A DNA stretch of 53,631 bases from JAAUTS01 sp038250235 (GCA_038250235.1 JBBSCO010000016.1:1-53631); one strand, 5' to 3'. Numbered from the stretch's first letter, positions 23,521 to 33,045 are shown. Translations and numbers: made by a program. Notes: generated from the sequence alone by a model not told the origin.

Positions 23521-24585
23521 ATGTCCCCCCAAGCCCAACGCCTGAAATTAAACCGCCTGCCGGGCATTTCCCTCGCGCATCTCGAAAGCTTGTGGATGGA
23601 ACAGGATCATTTGATCGTCTGCACGGGTTACGGCCTGTTCCTCCCCTTTCTCGAGGAATACCGACGTTTCTTTTTCCGGGATATCCAAGGCATCCAAATC
23701 TCCATCAACCAACGCCGACATACCGTCACCGTCATTCTGGCCATTTTAACGTTCTTTGTCCTGTGTTCTCTGCTCTTGGCTGCGCTGGCGGGGAAAAGCT
23801 GGCTGGGGCTGACAGTCTTCCTCGGCGTGGCTGCCGTTTTCTTGCTGGCTGCCTTGGTTCTCAATCTGTCCAGAGGTCCAACCTGCACGGTAATCATGAA
23901 AACCGCCGTGCAAACCGTCCGTTTGAAATCCGTCAAGCGGCTACCCGCCGCCGAACGCTTACTTTTCCTCCTGCAACCTCTCATCGAAAAGGAGCAATCG
24001 GATCTACCGTCATTACCCCCACAACAGCCTGCCGCCCTCTCTTCCCCTACCTCCACACTTCCCAGTCGGACTGCCACCTCTCCACCCATCGCGCCACCAC
24101 CGGCCCCTCCTCCCCGTAATACAACCCTTTTCTGGCATTGGCTGACAGGTGGCCTGATGTTGACCTGGACCGTGTTGGCACTGGCAGATTATTTTAGCCA
24201 ACTTGTCTGGATCAGCCTGATTGGAATACCTGTGCTCTTTGCCCTTCTCCTGACCCCCATCGTCGCACTCATCCGCCAACGGCAGGGCAAAAGCCCGGCC
24301 GCTTTCGCCGTCATCAGCTGGCTTGGACTGGCGTTTTCCTTGATTCTCCTGGTCTCAGGTTATGCCGCCCTCATCAGCATCCAGATCAAACATCCGGAAT
24401 TGGCGGGCGATCAATGGAAAATGCTGAAATACTATGCGGAACTCGCCCCGGGTGCAGATTCCCTCGTGACCGTGCTGACCGCGCTGGAAGTCATCCTGTC
24501 CACAAGCCTGGGCCTCGTTTATCTGGGCTTTACCTTCAAAGAAAAATTTCGCCGAAAGAACCCACCGGTCACCGGGCAGCCATGA
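23521..24585 (+). CDS. Multi-pass membrane protein of unknown function
   Basis: A 354-residue protein of two halves. The N-terminal half has a soluble strand-rich start (LESLWMEQDHLIVCTGYGLF, then YRRFFFRDIQGIQI, PH-like in appearance) and two membrane helices at about 75-120. A Pro/Ser/Thr-rich linker spans 165-198. The C-terminal half has about four helices (LMLTWTVLALADYF; ISLIGIPVLFALLLTPIVAL; AVISWLGLAFSLILLVSGYA; LVTVLTALEVILSTSLGLVY). I do not recognise the family. It overlaps the next gene by ATGA. Confidence 0.7.
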   Translation: MSPQAQRLKLNRLPGISLAHLESLWMEQDHLIVCTGYGLFLPFLEEYRRFFFRDIQGIQISINQRRHTVTVILAILTFFVLCSLLLAALAGKSWLGLTVFLGVAAVFLLAALVLNLSRGPTCTVIMKTAVQTVRLKSVKRLPAAERLLFLLQPLIEKEQSDLPSLPPQQPAALSSPTSTLPSRTATSPPIAPPPAPPPRNTTLFWHWLTGGLMLTWTVLALADYFSQLVWISLIGIPVLFALLLTPIVALIRQRQGKSPAAFAVISWLGLAFSLILLVSGYAALISIQIKHPELAGDQWKMLKYYAELAPGADSLVTVLTALEVILSTSLGLVYLGFTFKEKFRRKNPPVTGQP

Positions 24586-24887
24586 CTGTTCTGACACGCC
24601 ACGATTGCCTGAACCATCCCTTGCGGGAAGCCGTGGCACGCTGCGCGGCGTGCCGCAGTTTTTTTTGTCGGGAATGTATTTCTGAACACGAGGGCCGAAT
24701 GATCTGCGCCCCTTGCCTGGGCGCAAACAATCCTCCGGAAGCAAGCGGGGAAAAGTCCCGGCTATTGGAATGTGCTGGATGGCTCGGAGCCCTGTTTTGC
24801 CTCCTAGGTTTGTGGATGGTGTTTTATAGCCTCGGCCGCCTGTTGGCCTCCCTGCCGAGTTCCTTTCACGACAATCTGTTGCGATGA
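24582..24887 (+). CDS. Small B-box-like zinc-finger membrane protein
   Basis: A 101-residue protein. B-box-like zinc ligands are in CLNHPLREAVARCAACRSFF, then CRECISEHEG and CAPCLG (about 9-47). One membrane segment follows (AGWLGALFCLLGLWMVFYSL). The real start is the ATG at 24582, overlapping the previous stop; the longer upstream frame shadows the previous gene. It overlaps the next gene by ATGA. Pairing of B-box zinc fingers with a membrane anchor recurs in this operon. Confidence 0.75.
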   Translation: MTVLTRHDCLNHPLREAVARCAACRSFFCRECISEHEGRMICAPCLGANNPPEASGEKSRLLECAGWLGALFCLLGLWMVFYSLGRLLASLPSSFHDNLLR

Positions 24888-26674
24888 AAAACCCAGGCTC
24901 CACGCTAACAGAGCGCAGCACACTCGATGTGTTGGAGCAATCCTTTGTGCTGTTGCGGCGCACTCCCTCCAGCACCTGGGCCCTTTACTTCCTGGGATCA
25001 GTTCCTTTCCTTTTCCTGATCCTCTATTTCTGGACAGACATGAGCTACAACCCTTTTGCCGGAACCCGGGCCGCCCCTCTGGCACTTGTCCTGGCTCTGG
25101 CCTTTCTCACCATGAAGGTCTTTCACGCTTTTTTTTCCAGATCCCTGCTGGCTTCCCTGTCCTCGGCACAGGAGGAACGGCTCGGGCTCTCCTCGTTCCT
25201 GAAAGAATTCCGGAGCCAGGCCATCACCCAGACCGTTTTCATCCTGAGTCTTCCCGCTACACTTTTGACCATGGTTCCCTTCGCCTGGCAGGTCGCCTTT
25301 TTCGAGCATTGGCCTCTGACAACAGGACAAAAGGGGACTGTGTCGGACAGAATTTCAAGAACCTGGGAGTTGGCCCGCCGAAAACCCAAAGAAAATCATC
25401 TACTTCTCTGGCTCACCAGCCCCCTGCTCTTTGTCATCACAGTGACACTTCTGCTCATCACGTTTCATTTTATGATCCGGTTCAGCCCGGGGATGCAACA
25501 GGACACAGCTTTGTCATTTTCTATTTTGTCAGGACTTTTTATCCTCTCCTGTCTTGCCACATCTCCGGGCTGCACGGTGGCGGCCTGCAACATCGGGATT
25601 CTTGCCTTCATACTACCCGGACTCCTGCGGACCTTCCTCGGGATCGAAACAAGCTTCAGTCTCAGCGGCACCCATTTTTTCAACACCACCTTTATTCTCA
25701 CCATCTCCATTCTGGCCTATCTGGCAACCAAACCCCTCAATCTGGCCGTCTATGTCATCCGCCATTTTCTTTCGCAATCAATCCGGACCGGAGCCGACCT
25801 GAAAGCCTCCATCCTGCGCCATTGCAGCCTGCTGCTGCTGCTCCTGCTGGGGCTGGGTTGCACCCCCGGCGGACTGCGGGCGGAAACAGCCTCCCCGCCT
25901 CCAATGGAAAGCCGGAGTAAGGAACTGCGGGCTTCCATTGAAAAAAACGCAGGCCTGCCCGAGTACGCCTGGCGCCTGCCTAAACTCGAAACCCCGGACG
26001 ACGACCGTGGCATTCTTGAGGACTTTTTTAACTCAATCGGCGGCTTTTTAAAATCCGCCGGAGACAATCTGCATGCCGCTTTCCGAAAAATCAGGGGCTG
26101 GCTGGAGGATTGGTTTGAGAAATGGGTTCCGGACAAAAAAGAAAACTCTCCGCCGGTCAATCTTTTCGAACACCTGCCCCCCTTCGACCAACTGGGATGG
26201 ATTCTCATGGGGCTGACCTTGCTGACACTTGCTTTCGCCTTCTGGCTGGCATACCGCTACCGTCAAGGTCACCGCTCTTCCGCGGAACCGGTGGTGGAGG
26301 CCATCACGGCGAAAACACCCGATATCAGCGACGAGAACACCACCGCCGACCAGCTCCCCTCCGATGAATGGCTGCTCCTGGCCGAACGGCTCATTCAGCA
26401 GGGAAACTACCGGCCCGCTCTGCGGGCTCTGTATCTGGGGTTACTGGCCCGCCTGGCCCTGGGAGGTTTTTTTACCATCCATCCCGCCAAATCCAACTGC
26501 GATTATCGGAACGAGTTCAGCCTGCAAACCCGCCGGAATCCAGAAGCAGGCCGGGAATTCAATGCTTGTGTCTTTTTGTTTGAACGCTGCTGGTATGGCA
26601 CGGAGCCAGTCGATGCCGGCGTTATCCGGCAATTCCAAACCCACTATGAGCAACTCCGGAACAACAGCCGCTAA
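24884..26674 (+). CDS. Polytopic membrane protein fused to a DUF4129 protein
   Basis: 596 residues that look like two proteins joined. Residues 1-305 hold about six or seven membrane segments of an unassigned type. Near residue 310 a second export-type segment appears (HCSLLLLLLLGLGC, then TPGGLRAETA), followed by an extracytoplasmic region (ELRASIEKNAGLPEYAWRLP), a membrane helix at about 436-455 and a cytoplasmic DUF4129 domain (WLLLAERLIQQGNYRPALRA through FERCWYGTEPVDAGVIRQFQ). DUF4129 proteins are regular partners of MoxR/DUF58/DUF4350 sets. The frame is continuous, and the end overlaps the DUF4350 gene by 29 bp. Confidence 0.75.
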   Translation: MKNPGSTLTERSTLDVLEQSFVLLRRTPSSTWALYFLGSVPFLFLILYFWTDMSYNPFAGTRAAPLALVLALAFLTMKVFHAFFSRSLLASLSSAQEERLGLSSFLKEFRSQAITQTVFILSLPATLLTMVPFAWQVAFFEHWPLTTGQKGTVSDRISRTWELARRKPKENHLLLWLTSPLLFVITVTLLLITFHFMIRFSPGMQQDTALSFSILSGLFILSCLATSPGCTVAACNIGILAFILPGLLRTFLGIETSFSLSGTHFFNTTFILTISILAYLATKPLNLAVYVIRHFLSQSIRTGADLKASILRHCSLLLLLLLGLGCTPGGLRAETASPPPMESRSKELRASIEKNAGLPEYAWRLPKLETPDDDRGILEDFFNSIGGFLKSAGDNLHAAFRKIRGWLEDWFEKWVPDKKENSPPVNLFEHLPPFDQLGWILMGLTLLTLAFAFWLAYRYRQGHRSSAEPVVEAITAKTPDISDENTTADQLPSDEWLLLAERLIQQGNYRPALRALYLGLLARLALGGFFTIHPAKSNCDYRNEFSLQTRRNPEAGREFNACVFLFERCWYGTEPVDAGVIRQFQTHYEQLRNNSR

Positions 26675-27995
26675 AGCGTCTTTTCTGATTCTGGCCCTGA
26701 GCCTCCTCGGCTTGTTTCTGGGAATCATCTGGATTTTTCAGCTGACCTTTCAACCCGGCTCCATTTACCCCCCCTATTCCACACTCCGCTCAGACCCGCT
26801 GGGCAGCAAACTTTTTTACCACAGCCTGGCTGACCTTTCCGGCAGCGAAGTCCGCCGCTCCCATCTGCCGCTGACCCAGGCGGAAATTGGCACAGAGCCA
26901 GGCATCTTTTTTTTCCTGGGCATTAAGGAAGAGGATTTGGAAAAGATCAGTGTGGCCGAAGCCGAGGCCATGGAGAAATGGCTCGAGCAGGGTTGGCGTC
27001 TGGTTTTTGCCCTGAAACCCGGGCACCCCGGGGACGAAGAAAAACAGGAAAAGGAAGAAAAAGCGAAAGATAAGATCCTGATTAAACCTTCCCCCGACAA
27101 AGAAACTCTTGAAAAAAAATCGGAGGACAACTCCCTGGACTATTATCCTGACCGGAGGGTGCGGAAAATCCGGCGGGAAAAAGAATTAGAATCCTCGTAT
27201 TTCAAAACGGTTTCACTTTTGAACCGATGGGATCTAGCCCTTGAGACCTTTCCTTTCCCGGAAAGAGATGAATTGGAGGGACCTGTGACACAAAAAAAAG
27301 GGGTGACCGGTCATGTGATCCCCCTGCCGGCCGTGGACGGTCGCCGCATAGAGGGGACACTCCCTCTTTTCAGCGAAAAAGTTGTCAGCTTTTATTCGAA
27401 AGCCTGGCAACCCGTTTTCCTTCGCGACCTGAACCCTGTGGCTCTTGAAAGAAAGATGGGCCGCGGCTCCGTGGTTTTTATCACGGACAGCTATGCCTTC
27501 AGTAATCAATCACTTGCTAAAGGCCCTGCTTTGGGCGTAATCGAATGGTGCCTGGATGGTAGGACACTGTTTGTGTTTGACGAATACCATCACGGCCTCG
27601 CCGCTTCCCCCGGGGTCATGAGCCTGGCCCGCACACTGCGGCTCGAAGGTCTCTTTGCCGGGCTTCTGATCCTTTCCCTCCTGCTGATATGGAGGGCTTC
27701 GCGCTCCTTTCCGCCCCTGCCGGACACGGAGCAAATCCGGAACGAAACTGAGGGGACAGCCGCACCCCGCGATCAACTCGACGGCCTGAGCAGCCTGCTG
27801 CAGCGGGGACTTCCCCCGAAAGAACTGATCAGTGCCTGTTTGGCTGAATGGCAGAAATCCGGATCCCGCCGTGATGTTATCGACATCTCTGCTTTTTTGC
27901 CGGCAGATGGTGCCGTGCAGGATAAAAACCAGCCCCGCATCCTGGAAACTTTCCATCAACTCCACCAACACCTCCACAAGAAAACCCCCTTATGA
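26646..27995 (+). CDS. DUF4350-domain membrane protein
   Basis: A 449-residue protein of the MoxR-linked set. An N-terminal membrane anchor (SFLILALSLLGLFLGIIWIF) leads to the DUF4350 region: YPPYSTLRSDPLGSKLFYHS at about 40, EAMEKWLEQGWRLVFAL, and RGSVVFITDSYAFSNQSLAK followed by TLFVFDEYHHG. A Lys/Glu-rich insert at about 125-165 is unusual. A second membrane helix (LFAGLLILSLLLIW) is near 335 and a short cytoplasmic tail follows. The start at 26646 lies inside the previous gene (29-bp overlap) and gives a clean anchor; the much longer upstream frame shadows the DUF4129 gene. Confidence 0.8.
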   Translation: MSNSGTTAAKASFLILALSLLGLFLGIIWIFQLTFQPGSIYPPYSTLRSDPLGSKLFYHSLADLSGSEVRRSHLPLTQAEIGTEPGIFFFLGIKEEDLEKISVAEAEAMEKWLEQGWRLVFALKPGHPGDEEKQEKEEKAKDKILIKPSPDKETLEKKSEDNSLDYYPDRRVRKIRREKELESSYFKTVSLLNRWDLALETFPFPERDELEGPVTQKKGVTGHVIPLPAVDGRRIEGTLPLFSEKVVSFYSKAWQPVFLRDLNPVALERKMGRGSVVFITDSYAFSNQSLAKGPALGVIEWCLDGRTLFVFDEYHHGLAASPGVMSLARTLRLEGLFAGLLILSLLLIWRASRSFPPLPDTEQIRNETEGTAAPRDQLDGLSSLLQRGLPPKELISACLAEWQKSGSRRDVIDISAFLPADGAVQDKNQPRILETFHQLHQHLHKKTPL

Positions 27996-28957
27996 ACGAA
28001 CTGCTGCAAGAACTGAATGAGACTCTGAAACGGACCCAGGCCGAGGCCGCCAAAACCATCATCGGACAGGAGGACGTGATTGAAAAGTGCTTGGTTGTTA
28101 TTTTTACCGGACACCATGCTCTCCTGGAAGGTGTTCCAGGAATCGCCAAAACCCTGTTGGTCCGCACCTTCGGCCGTATTCTGGGAGCCCCCTTCAACCG
28201 CATTCAGTTCACCCCCGATCTGATGCCTTCCGATATCACAGGAACCAACATCTACGATCTTCAGCAAAACTGTTTCCATCTGCATCCCGGACCGGTTTTC
28301 ACTTCCTTCCTCCTGGCGGACGAAATCAACCGTGCCCCGGCCAAAACACAATCGGCCCTGCTTCAGGCCATGCAGGAACGACGCGTCACCATTGATCGCG
28401 ACACCCATCAGTTGTCACAGGATTTCACCGTCTTCGCCACGCAGAACCCCGTGGAATACGAAGGCACCTATCCACTGCCCGAAGCGCAGAAGGACCGTTT
28501 CATGATGAAAATCGGCATGCTTCCTCCCTCCCGCGAGGATGAGCTAACCCTGGCCCGACGCAGCCTCGGGCAGGAATCACCCCAGGCCGTGCTTGAACGC
28601 GGAGACGTGCAGGCCGTCCTTAAACCGGGGGATATTGTGAGGCTTCGCCAAGGATTGGAACAGGTCACTCTCCGTGATGAACTGATCAATTATGTCGTTG
28701 ATTTGGTCCGGCGCAGCCGGGAGGAATCTGGCATCATGGTGGGTGCCGGACCGAGAGCCACCCAGAGCCTTCTACTGGCGGGACGTTGTTATGCCGCCAT
28801 CAGCGGCAGGGATTTTGTCACCCCGGATGACATCCGTGCCATGGCCGATCCTGTGATCTGTCACCGTATTGTGCTCAGGCCGGAGTTCGAAATTGAAGGC
28901 CTCACGGCCGCAGAGGCCGTCCGCAAACTTATCCAAAGCGTTCCTGTGCCACGCTGA
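27992..28957 (+). CDS. moxR: MoxR-family AAA+ ATPase
   Basis: A 321-residue chaperone-like ATPase. Walker A is GVPGIAKT (about 49-56) and Walker B lies in LLADEINRAPAKTQSALLQA. The sensor and pore stretch ATQNPVEYEGTYPLPEAQKD and the C-terminal helical lid (GAGPRATQSLLLAGRCYA) are all typical MoxR. MoxR proteins usually activate or assemble a VWA/DUF58 partner, here encoded 4 bp downstream. The start overlaps the DUF4350 stop by ATGA. Confidence 0.95.
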   Translation: MNELLQELNETLKRTQAEAAKTIIGQEDVIEKCLVVIFTGHHALLEGVPGIAKTLLVRTFGRILGAPFNRIQFTPDLMPSDITGTNIYDLQQNCFHLHPGPVFTSFLLADEINRAPAKTQSALLQAMQERRVTIDRDTHQLSQDFTVFATQNPVEYEGTYPLPEAQKDRFMMKIGMLPPSREDELTLARRSLGQESPQAVLERGDVQAVLKPGDIVRLRQGLEQVTLRDELINYVVDLVRRSREESGIMVGAGPRATQSLLLAGRCYAAISGRDFVTPDDIRAMADPVICHRIVLRPEFEIEGLTAAEAVRKLIQSVPVPR

Positions 28958-28961
28958 ACCC

Positions 28962-30302
28962 ATGCTCATCCCCAGTTCCAGACTGCTCTTGTTGACAGCC
29001 CTCTTGGGTGTGCCCCTGTGTGCCCTGACAACCCTGCTTCCAGGAATGGGAGGCTTGGTGCTGGGCGTCCTGCTATTAGCACTGCTGGTTATTGTCGCCG
29101 ATGCCTGGATTTCACCGCGCATTCTGGCCCATCTGGATGTCCGCTTTCCTGAACTTGTGCGACTTTCCCAGGATCATACCCAGAACATTCCACTCACCCT
29201 GGTCAACCACAGCCCCCGTGCCCGGCTCCTGCGCCTGGGCATAAACTGGCCCGACTCCTTCCACAGTGACCACGAATCCCTGCTGGTCCATCTGTCTGAA
29301 CAAGAGGGCGAGGCTAAAATTGACTGGACTCTGCGCTGTAGCCGCCGGGGCAGTTATCACCTGGATCGTTGCTATATACAGGGGGATTCCCCCTGCGGCC
29401 TCTGGCGGATCGCCCGCGCCTTTCCCATCCGCTCGGAATTCCGTGTCTATCCCGACCTGCAAAAAAACCGCCGCGAACTGATGTCGCTGCTCCTGAAAAA
29501 AGGCTCGACCGGCATCCACACCTGGAGACAGGTCGGACAGGGTCGTGAATTCGAAAAACTGCGGGATTACGCACCGGGGGACGGCTACGACACGATTCAT
29601 TGGAAAGCCACGGCGAGGCGGAGAAAGCCCGCAACGAAAGTTTACCAGATTGAACGCACCCAGGACATCTACATTCTGCTGGACAGCTCACGGCTTAGCC
29701 AGCGTTCTATACTGGCTGCGGGAGAGACAGAAGCCCAGCCCCTCTTTGAGAGTTCTCTGCGCACGGCTCTGATCCTGGGCGTGGCTGCGGAACAGCAGGG
29801 GGATCGTTGCGGGCTGATGCTTTTCAACAACCGGGTGGAAACCTTTGTCCGCGCATCCAACGGGCGCCAGCACTACATGGCCCTGCGGGATTCCCTCTAC
29901 CAGGCAAGTCCCCGGCTGGTGAATCCGGACTATGAGGAACTGGCCTCCTCTGTCCGCACCCGCATCACCAAGCGTTCCCTATTGATTCTCCTGACCAGCC
30001 TCGACGACCAGACCCAGAGCGAATCTCTTGTCCGAAGCCTGGGAATCCTCTCCCGCCAACATCTGATCATGGTTGGCCTGATCCGCTCCCCCGGCATCCA
30101 ACCCCTCTTCAGCGGCGAGCTTCCCAAAACCCTGACCTCCATCTACCGGAACCTGGCGGGACACATGATCTGGCATGAACTCAAACAGTGGGAGCAGACC
30201 CTTCAACATCTGGGAATCCAGACCCTGGAAATCGAACCAGGCCGCATGGCCGAACAGGTTCTGGCCCGCTACAACCAAATCAAACGCCGTCAGCTGTTAT
30301 GA
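28962..30302 (+). CDS. DUF58-domain membrane protein
   Basis: A 446-residue partner of MoxR. Two N-terminal membrane helices (LLLLTALLGVPLCALTTLLP; LVLGVLLLALLVIVADAWIS) are followed by a beta-rich region. The DUF58 signature GREFEKLRDYAPGDGYDTIH and WKATARR is at about 190-220. A VWA-like fold follows (DIYILLDSSRLSQRS; LLILLTSLDDQTQ), although the MIDAS DxSxS reads DSSRLS. The start ATG is at 28962, 4 bp after moxR, and the end overlaps the next gene by ATGA. Confidence 0.93.
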   Translation: MLIPSSRLLLLTALLGVPLCALTTLLPGMGGLVLGVLLLALLVIVADAWISPRILAHLDVRFPELVRLSQDHTQNIPLTLVNHSPRARLLRLGINWPDSFHSDHESLLVHLSEQEGEAKIDWTLRCSRRGSYHLDRCYIQGDSPCGLWRIARAFPIRSEFRVYPDLQKNRRELMSLLLKKGSTGIHTWRQVGQGREFEKLRDYAPGDGYDTIHWKATARRRKPATKVYQIERTQDIYILLDSSRLSQRSILAAGETEAQPLFESSLRTALILGVAAEQQGDRCGLMLFNNRVETFVRASNGRQHYMALRDSLYQASPRLVNPDYEELASSVRTRITKRSLLILLTSLDDQTQSESLVRSLGILSRQHLIMVGLIRSPGIQPLFSGELPKTLTSIYRNLAGHMIWHELKQWEQTLQHLGIQTLEIEPGRMAEQVLARYNQIKRRQLL

Positions 30303-31297
30303 TCATCGATCTGCACCAGTTCATGGAAAAGGAACGGCCTTACTGGACCGAGCTGGAGTCATTCCTGGACCGGATGGACCGTGACATGGCCTACCGTCCG
30401 GATCTCGCGGAACTGCGACGCTTCCATTATCTCTACTCCCGCTGCTGCTCCGACCTGTCGCGCCTGGCCTCCTTTGTTACGGAAACCCAGATCCAGCATT
30501 ACCTGGAATCCCTCGTGGCGCGTGCCTACAGTGAAATTCACGAAACGCGGAAACACCAGATGCGCTTTTCCCTGAAAGAATGGCTCGTGGCAACTCTCCC
30601 GCAGACTTTCCGGCGTCATATCCGCTATTTTATCCTGGCAACATTGGTGATGCTTTTCGGATCCGTGCTGGGCTCGGCCTTTCTATCCATGATCCCGACC
30701 GCGAAGGAAGTGGTCATGCCTTTTCCCCATCTCCTGGTAAAACCTTCCGAGAGGGTGGCTTACGAGGAAAAAAGTAAAACCGACCGCATGGAAGGTGCCA
30801 AGGCCGGCTTTTCCGCCCAGCTTATGACCCATAACACACGGGTGGCTATCACAACCTTTGCTCTGGGTGCCACTTACGGAGCCGGCACGTTTGTCTTGTT
30901 GCTCTATAATGGTGTCATTTTGGGTGCTGTCTGCTGGGATTACATCTGGGACGGTCAGCTCCGCTTTCTTGTCGGCTGGTTGCTGCCCCACGGCTCCGTT
31001 GAAATTCCCGCCATCCTCATTGCTGGCCAGGCCGGATTCGTTCTCGCCGGTGCCATCATCGGTTGGGGCGACCGCACCCCGATCCGCCGCCGACTGCGCT
31101 CCATCGGGGCCGATGTCATCACCCTGATGGGGGGCGTTGCTCTTCTTCTGATCTGGGCGGGTATTGTGGAAAGTTTCTTTTCCCAATACCACGAACCCGT
31201 TCTGCCCTACGGGTTAAAAATTTTTTACGGTGCAGTACAATTGGTCTGCCTGGTTTTGTTTCTGCTGCTTTCGGGAAAAAAATCTCAAACGGTATGA
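30299..31297 (+). CDS. Stage II sporulation protein M-like (DUF95) membrane protein
   Basis: 332 residues. An N-terminal soluble helical part (MEKERPYWTELESFLDRMDR; LRRFHYLYSRCCSDLSRLAS) is followed by a membrane domain of about five helices (FILATLVMLFGSVLGSAFLS; THNTRVAITTFALGATYGAG; GWLLPHGSVEIPAILIAGQA). The N-T-R-V-A motif and HGSVEIPAI are conserved in SpoIIM/DUF95 proteins, which also occur in non-sporulating bacteria beside RDD, MoxR and DUF58 genes. It overlaps both neighbours by ATGA. Its biochemical role is unknown. Confidence 0.9.
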   Translation: MIIDLHQFMEKERPYWTELESFLDRMDRDMAYRPDLAELRRFHYLYSRCCSDLSRLASFVTETQIQHYLESLVARAYSEIHETRKHQMRFSLKEWLVATLPQTFRRHIRYFILATLVMLFGSVLGSAFLSMIPTAKEVVMPFPHLLVKPSERVAYEEKSKTDRMEGAKAGFSAQLMTHNTRVAITTFALGATYGAGTFVLLLYNGVILGAVCWDYIWDGQLRFLVGWLLPHGSVEIPAILIAGQAGFVLAGAIIGWGDRTPIRRRLRSIGADVITLMGGVALLLIWAGIVESFFSQYHEPVLPYGLKIFYGAVQLVCLVLFLLLSGKKSQTV

Positions 31298-32067
31298 CCC
31301 TTTCCTCCCCATTTTCCAGCCACCACACTATCCAGACCCCGGAAGGTATCCGTTTCCGGCTTCTTCTGGCCAGTCCCCTGATCCGGATGTTTGCCTGGGT
31401 CATCGACCTCTGTGTTGTTATTGCCATCATGAGCCTTTTGGGGACGCTGATCACCGCTCTTGGTTATCTCAGCAGCGATGTCGCCATCGCCCTCTCCGCG
31501 ATCCTCTATTTTGTTGTGTCCGTGGGATATGGCATCCTCATGGAATGGCTCTGGCGGGGTCAGACCCTGGGCAAACGTCTTCTCCGGCTCCGGGTGGTGG
31601 ATGAACAGGGTCTTGCACTCCACTTCCACCAGATCGTGATGAGGAATCTTCTTCGCTTCATCGATATGCTTCCCGCTTTTTATCTCGTGGGTGGAGTGGC
31701 CATGATCTGTAGCCGCCGTTGCCAGCGCCTGGGCGATTATGCGGCAGCCACTCTGGTGGTTTGGAATCCCCGGATGCCCGAGCCGGATACGGAACAGCTT
31801 CTGTCCGGCAAATACAATTCCCTCCGCGATCATCCCCATCTCTGCGCACGCCTCATCCACCAGACCTCCCCGGACCAGCGTCTGACCGCTCTGCGCACTG
31901 TTCTCCGCCGCGAACAACTTGACGCGGAAGCACGGGTGGACCTTTTCCGCAGGCTGGCGGATCACTTCAGGGCTCAGGTGCCCTTCCCGTTGGACACCAC
32001 ACTGGGGATGACAGATGAACACTATGTCCGTAATGTCGTCGATATTCTTTTCCGCACACAAAAATAA
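31294..32067 (+). CDS. RDD-family membrane protein
   Basis: 257 residues. The RDD domain occupies about 25-150: SPLIRMFAWVIDLCVVIAIM (R and D of RDD), WLWRGQTLGKRLLRLRVVDE and RNLLRFIDMLPAFYLVGGVA. A soluble helical C-terminal region (LTALRTVLRREQLDAEARVD) follows. This is the canonical RDD member of the MoxR/DUF58/SpoIIM set, separate from the GYF-RDD protein at 22128. The start overlaps the SpoIIM-like stop by ATGA; the longer frame upstream is a shadow. Confidence 0.9.
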   Translation: MTLSSPFSSHHTIQTPEGIRFRLLLASPLIRMFAWVIDLCVVIAIMSLLGTLITALGYLSSDVAIALSAILYFVVSVGYGILMEWLWRGQTLGKRLLRLRVVDEQGLALHFHQIVMRNLLRFIDMLPAFYLVGGVAMICSRRCQRLGDYAAATLVVWNPRMPEPDTEQLLSGKYNSLRDHPHLCARLIHQTSPDQRLTALRTVLRREQLDAEARVDLFRRLADHFRAQVPFPLDTTLGMTDEHYVRNVVDILFRTQK

Positions 32068-32082
32068 ACTAGCCTGTCCACC

Positions 32083-33045
32083 ATGAACTATCGCCGACTC
32101 GGTAGCACCGATCTCCACGTTTCCGTCATAGGCCTGGGCACCATGTCCTGGCCCGGATGTCATTTCGGGCAGAACAACGCCCCTGCCTCCATGGACGCAC
32201 AAAACGCTGTCAATACCCAGCTCATGGCAGCCCTGGATTCCGGCATCAATCTGGTCGACACGGCCCAGGGTTATGGAAGAGGACTTGCCGAAGAGTTGTT
32301 AGGCACCATGTTGCGCGAAACCGGCCGCCGCCGGGATGTGATCCTCGTCACCAAAGTCGGACCCCTGTTTGAGGACGAGATTCTCGGAGACCGCACCACG
32401 GATCTTTCTGCAGCTTTCATCCGCCGTTCCTGCGAATCCAGCCTGCGCCGTTTGCAAACCGAGTGTATTGACCTCTATCTGGCACATCGCCCTGATCCCC
32501 TGACACCTATCGAAGAAACCAGCCGCGTGATGGACGAACTTAAAAAAGAGGGGAAAATCCGCTGGTTCGGCGTTAGTAATTTTTCCAACGAACAGCTGGG
32601 CCAGGCCGTGGCCTGCGGAACGGTCGCTGCCAACCAGATTCCCTATAGCCTGGCCGATCGTTCCATAGAAAAGGACCGGCTTCCCTTTTGCCTTCAACAT
32701 CAGGTGGGAATCATGGCCTACTCACCTTTGGGCAAAGGCATTCTTTCCGGCAAATACACAACGGGTCACCTTCCCCCTGCGGATGATTACCGTCATTCCA
32801 GGCCCCACTTTTCCCCGGAAAAATTGTCCCGTAATCTGGCCCTGGCGTCACTAACACGGGAACTCGCCGCCGGACTGGGTATCACGCCGGCCCAATTGGT
32901 TTTGGCCTGGGCTCTGGCCCGTCCTGGAATCACCACCGTCCTGCCAGGCGCCAAATCCGTGGCACAGGTTCTGGAAAACGCCATGGCGGGAACCATCGCC
33001 CTTCCTGAAAGCCTGGTCAAAACCCTGGAACAGGCAAGCTTATGA
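32083..33045 (+). CDS. Aldo/keto reductase
   Basis: A 320-residue NADPH-dependent oxidoreductase with TIM-barrel fold. The catalytic tetrad is visible: Asp in NLVDTAQGYG, Tyr in the same motif, Lys in ILVTKVG and His in LYLAHRPDP. The cofactor-binding end ITTVLPGAKSVAQVLENA is typical of the YajO/PdxI-like AKR group. The substrate is unknown. It begins 15 bp after the RDD gene and overlaps the Ppx gene by ATGA, so it belongs to the long operon. Confidence 0.93.
   Translation: MNYRRLGSTDLHVSVIGLGTMSWPGCHFGQNNAPASMDAQNAVNTQLMAALDSGINLVDTAQGYGRGLAEELLGTMLRETGRRRDVILVTKVGPLFEDEILGDRTTDLSAAFIRRSCESSLRRLQTECIDLYLAHRPDPLTPIEETSRVMDELKKEGKIRWFGVSNFSNEQLGQAVACGTVAANQIPYSLADRSIEKDRLPFCLQHQVGIMAYSPLGKGILSGKYTTGHLPPADDYRHSRPHFSPEKLSRNLALASLTRELAAGLGITPAQLVLAWALARPGITTVLPGAKSVAQVLENAMAGTIALPESLVKTLEQASL

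Noticed and set aside
26229..26645. Upstream extension of the DUF4350 frame
   Set aside because: It overlaps the DUF4129 domain in another frame. The ATG at 26646 gives a proper membrane anchor.
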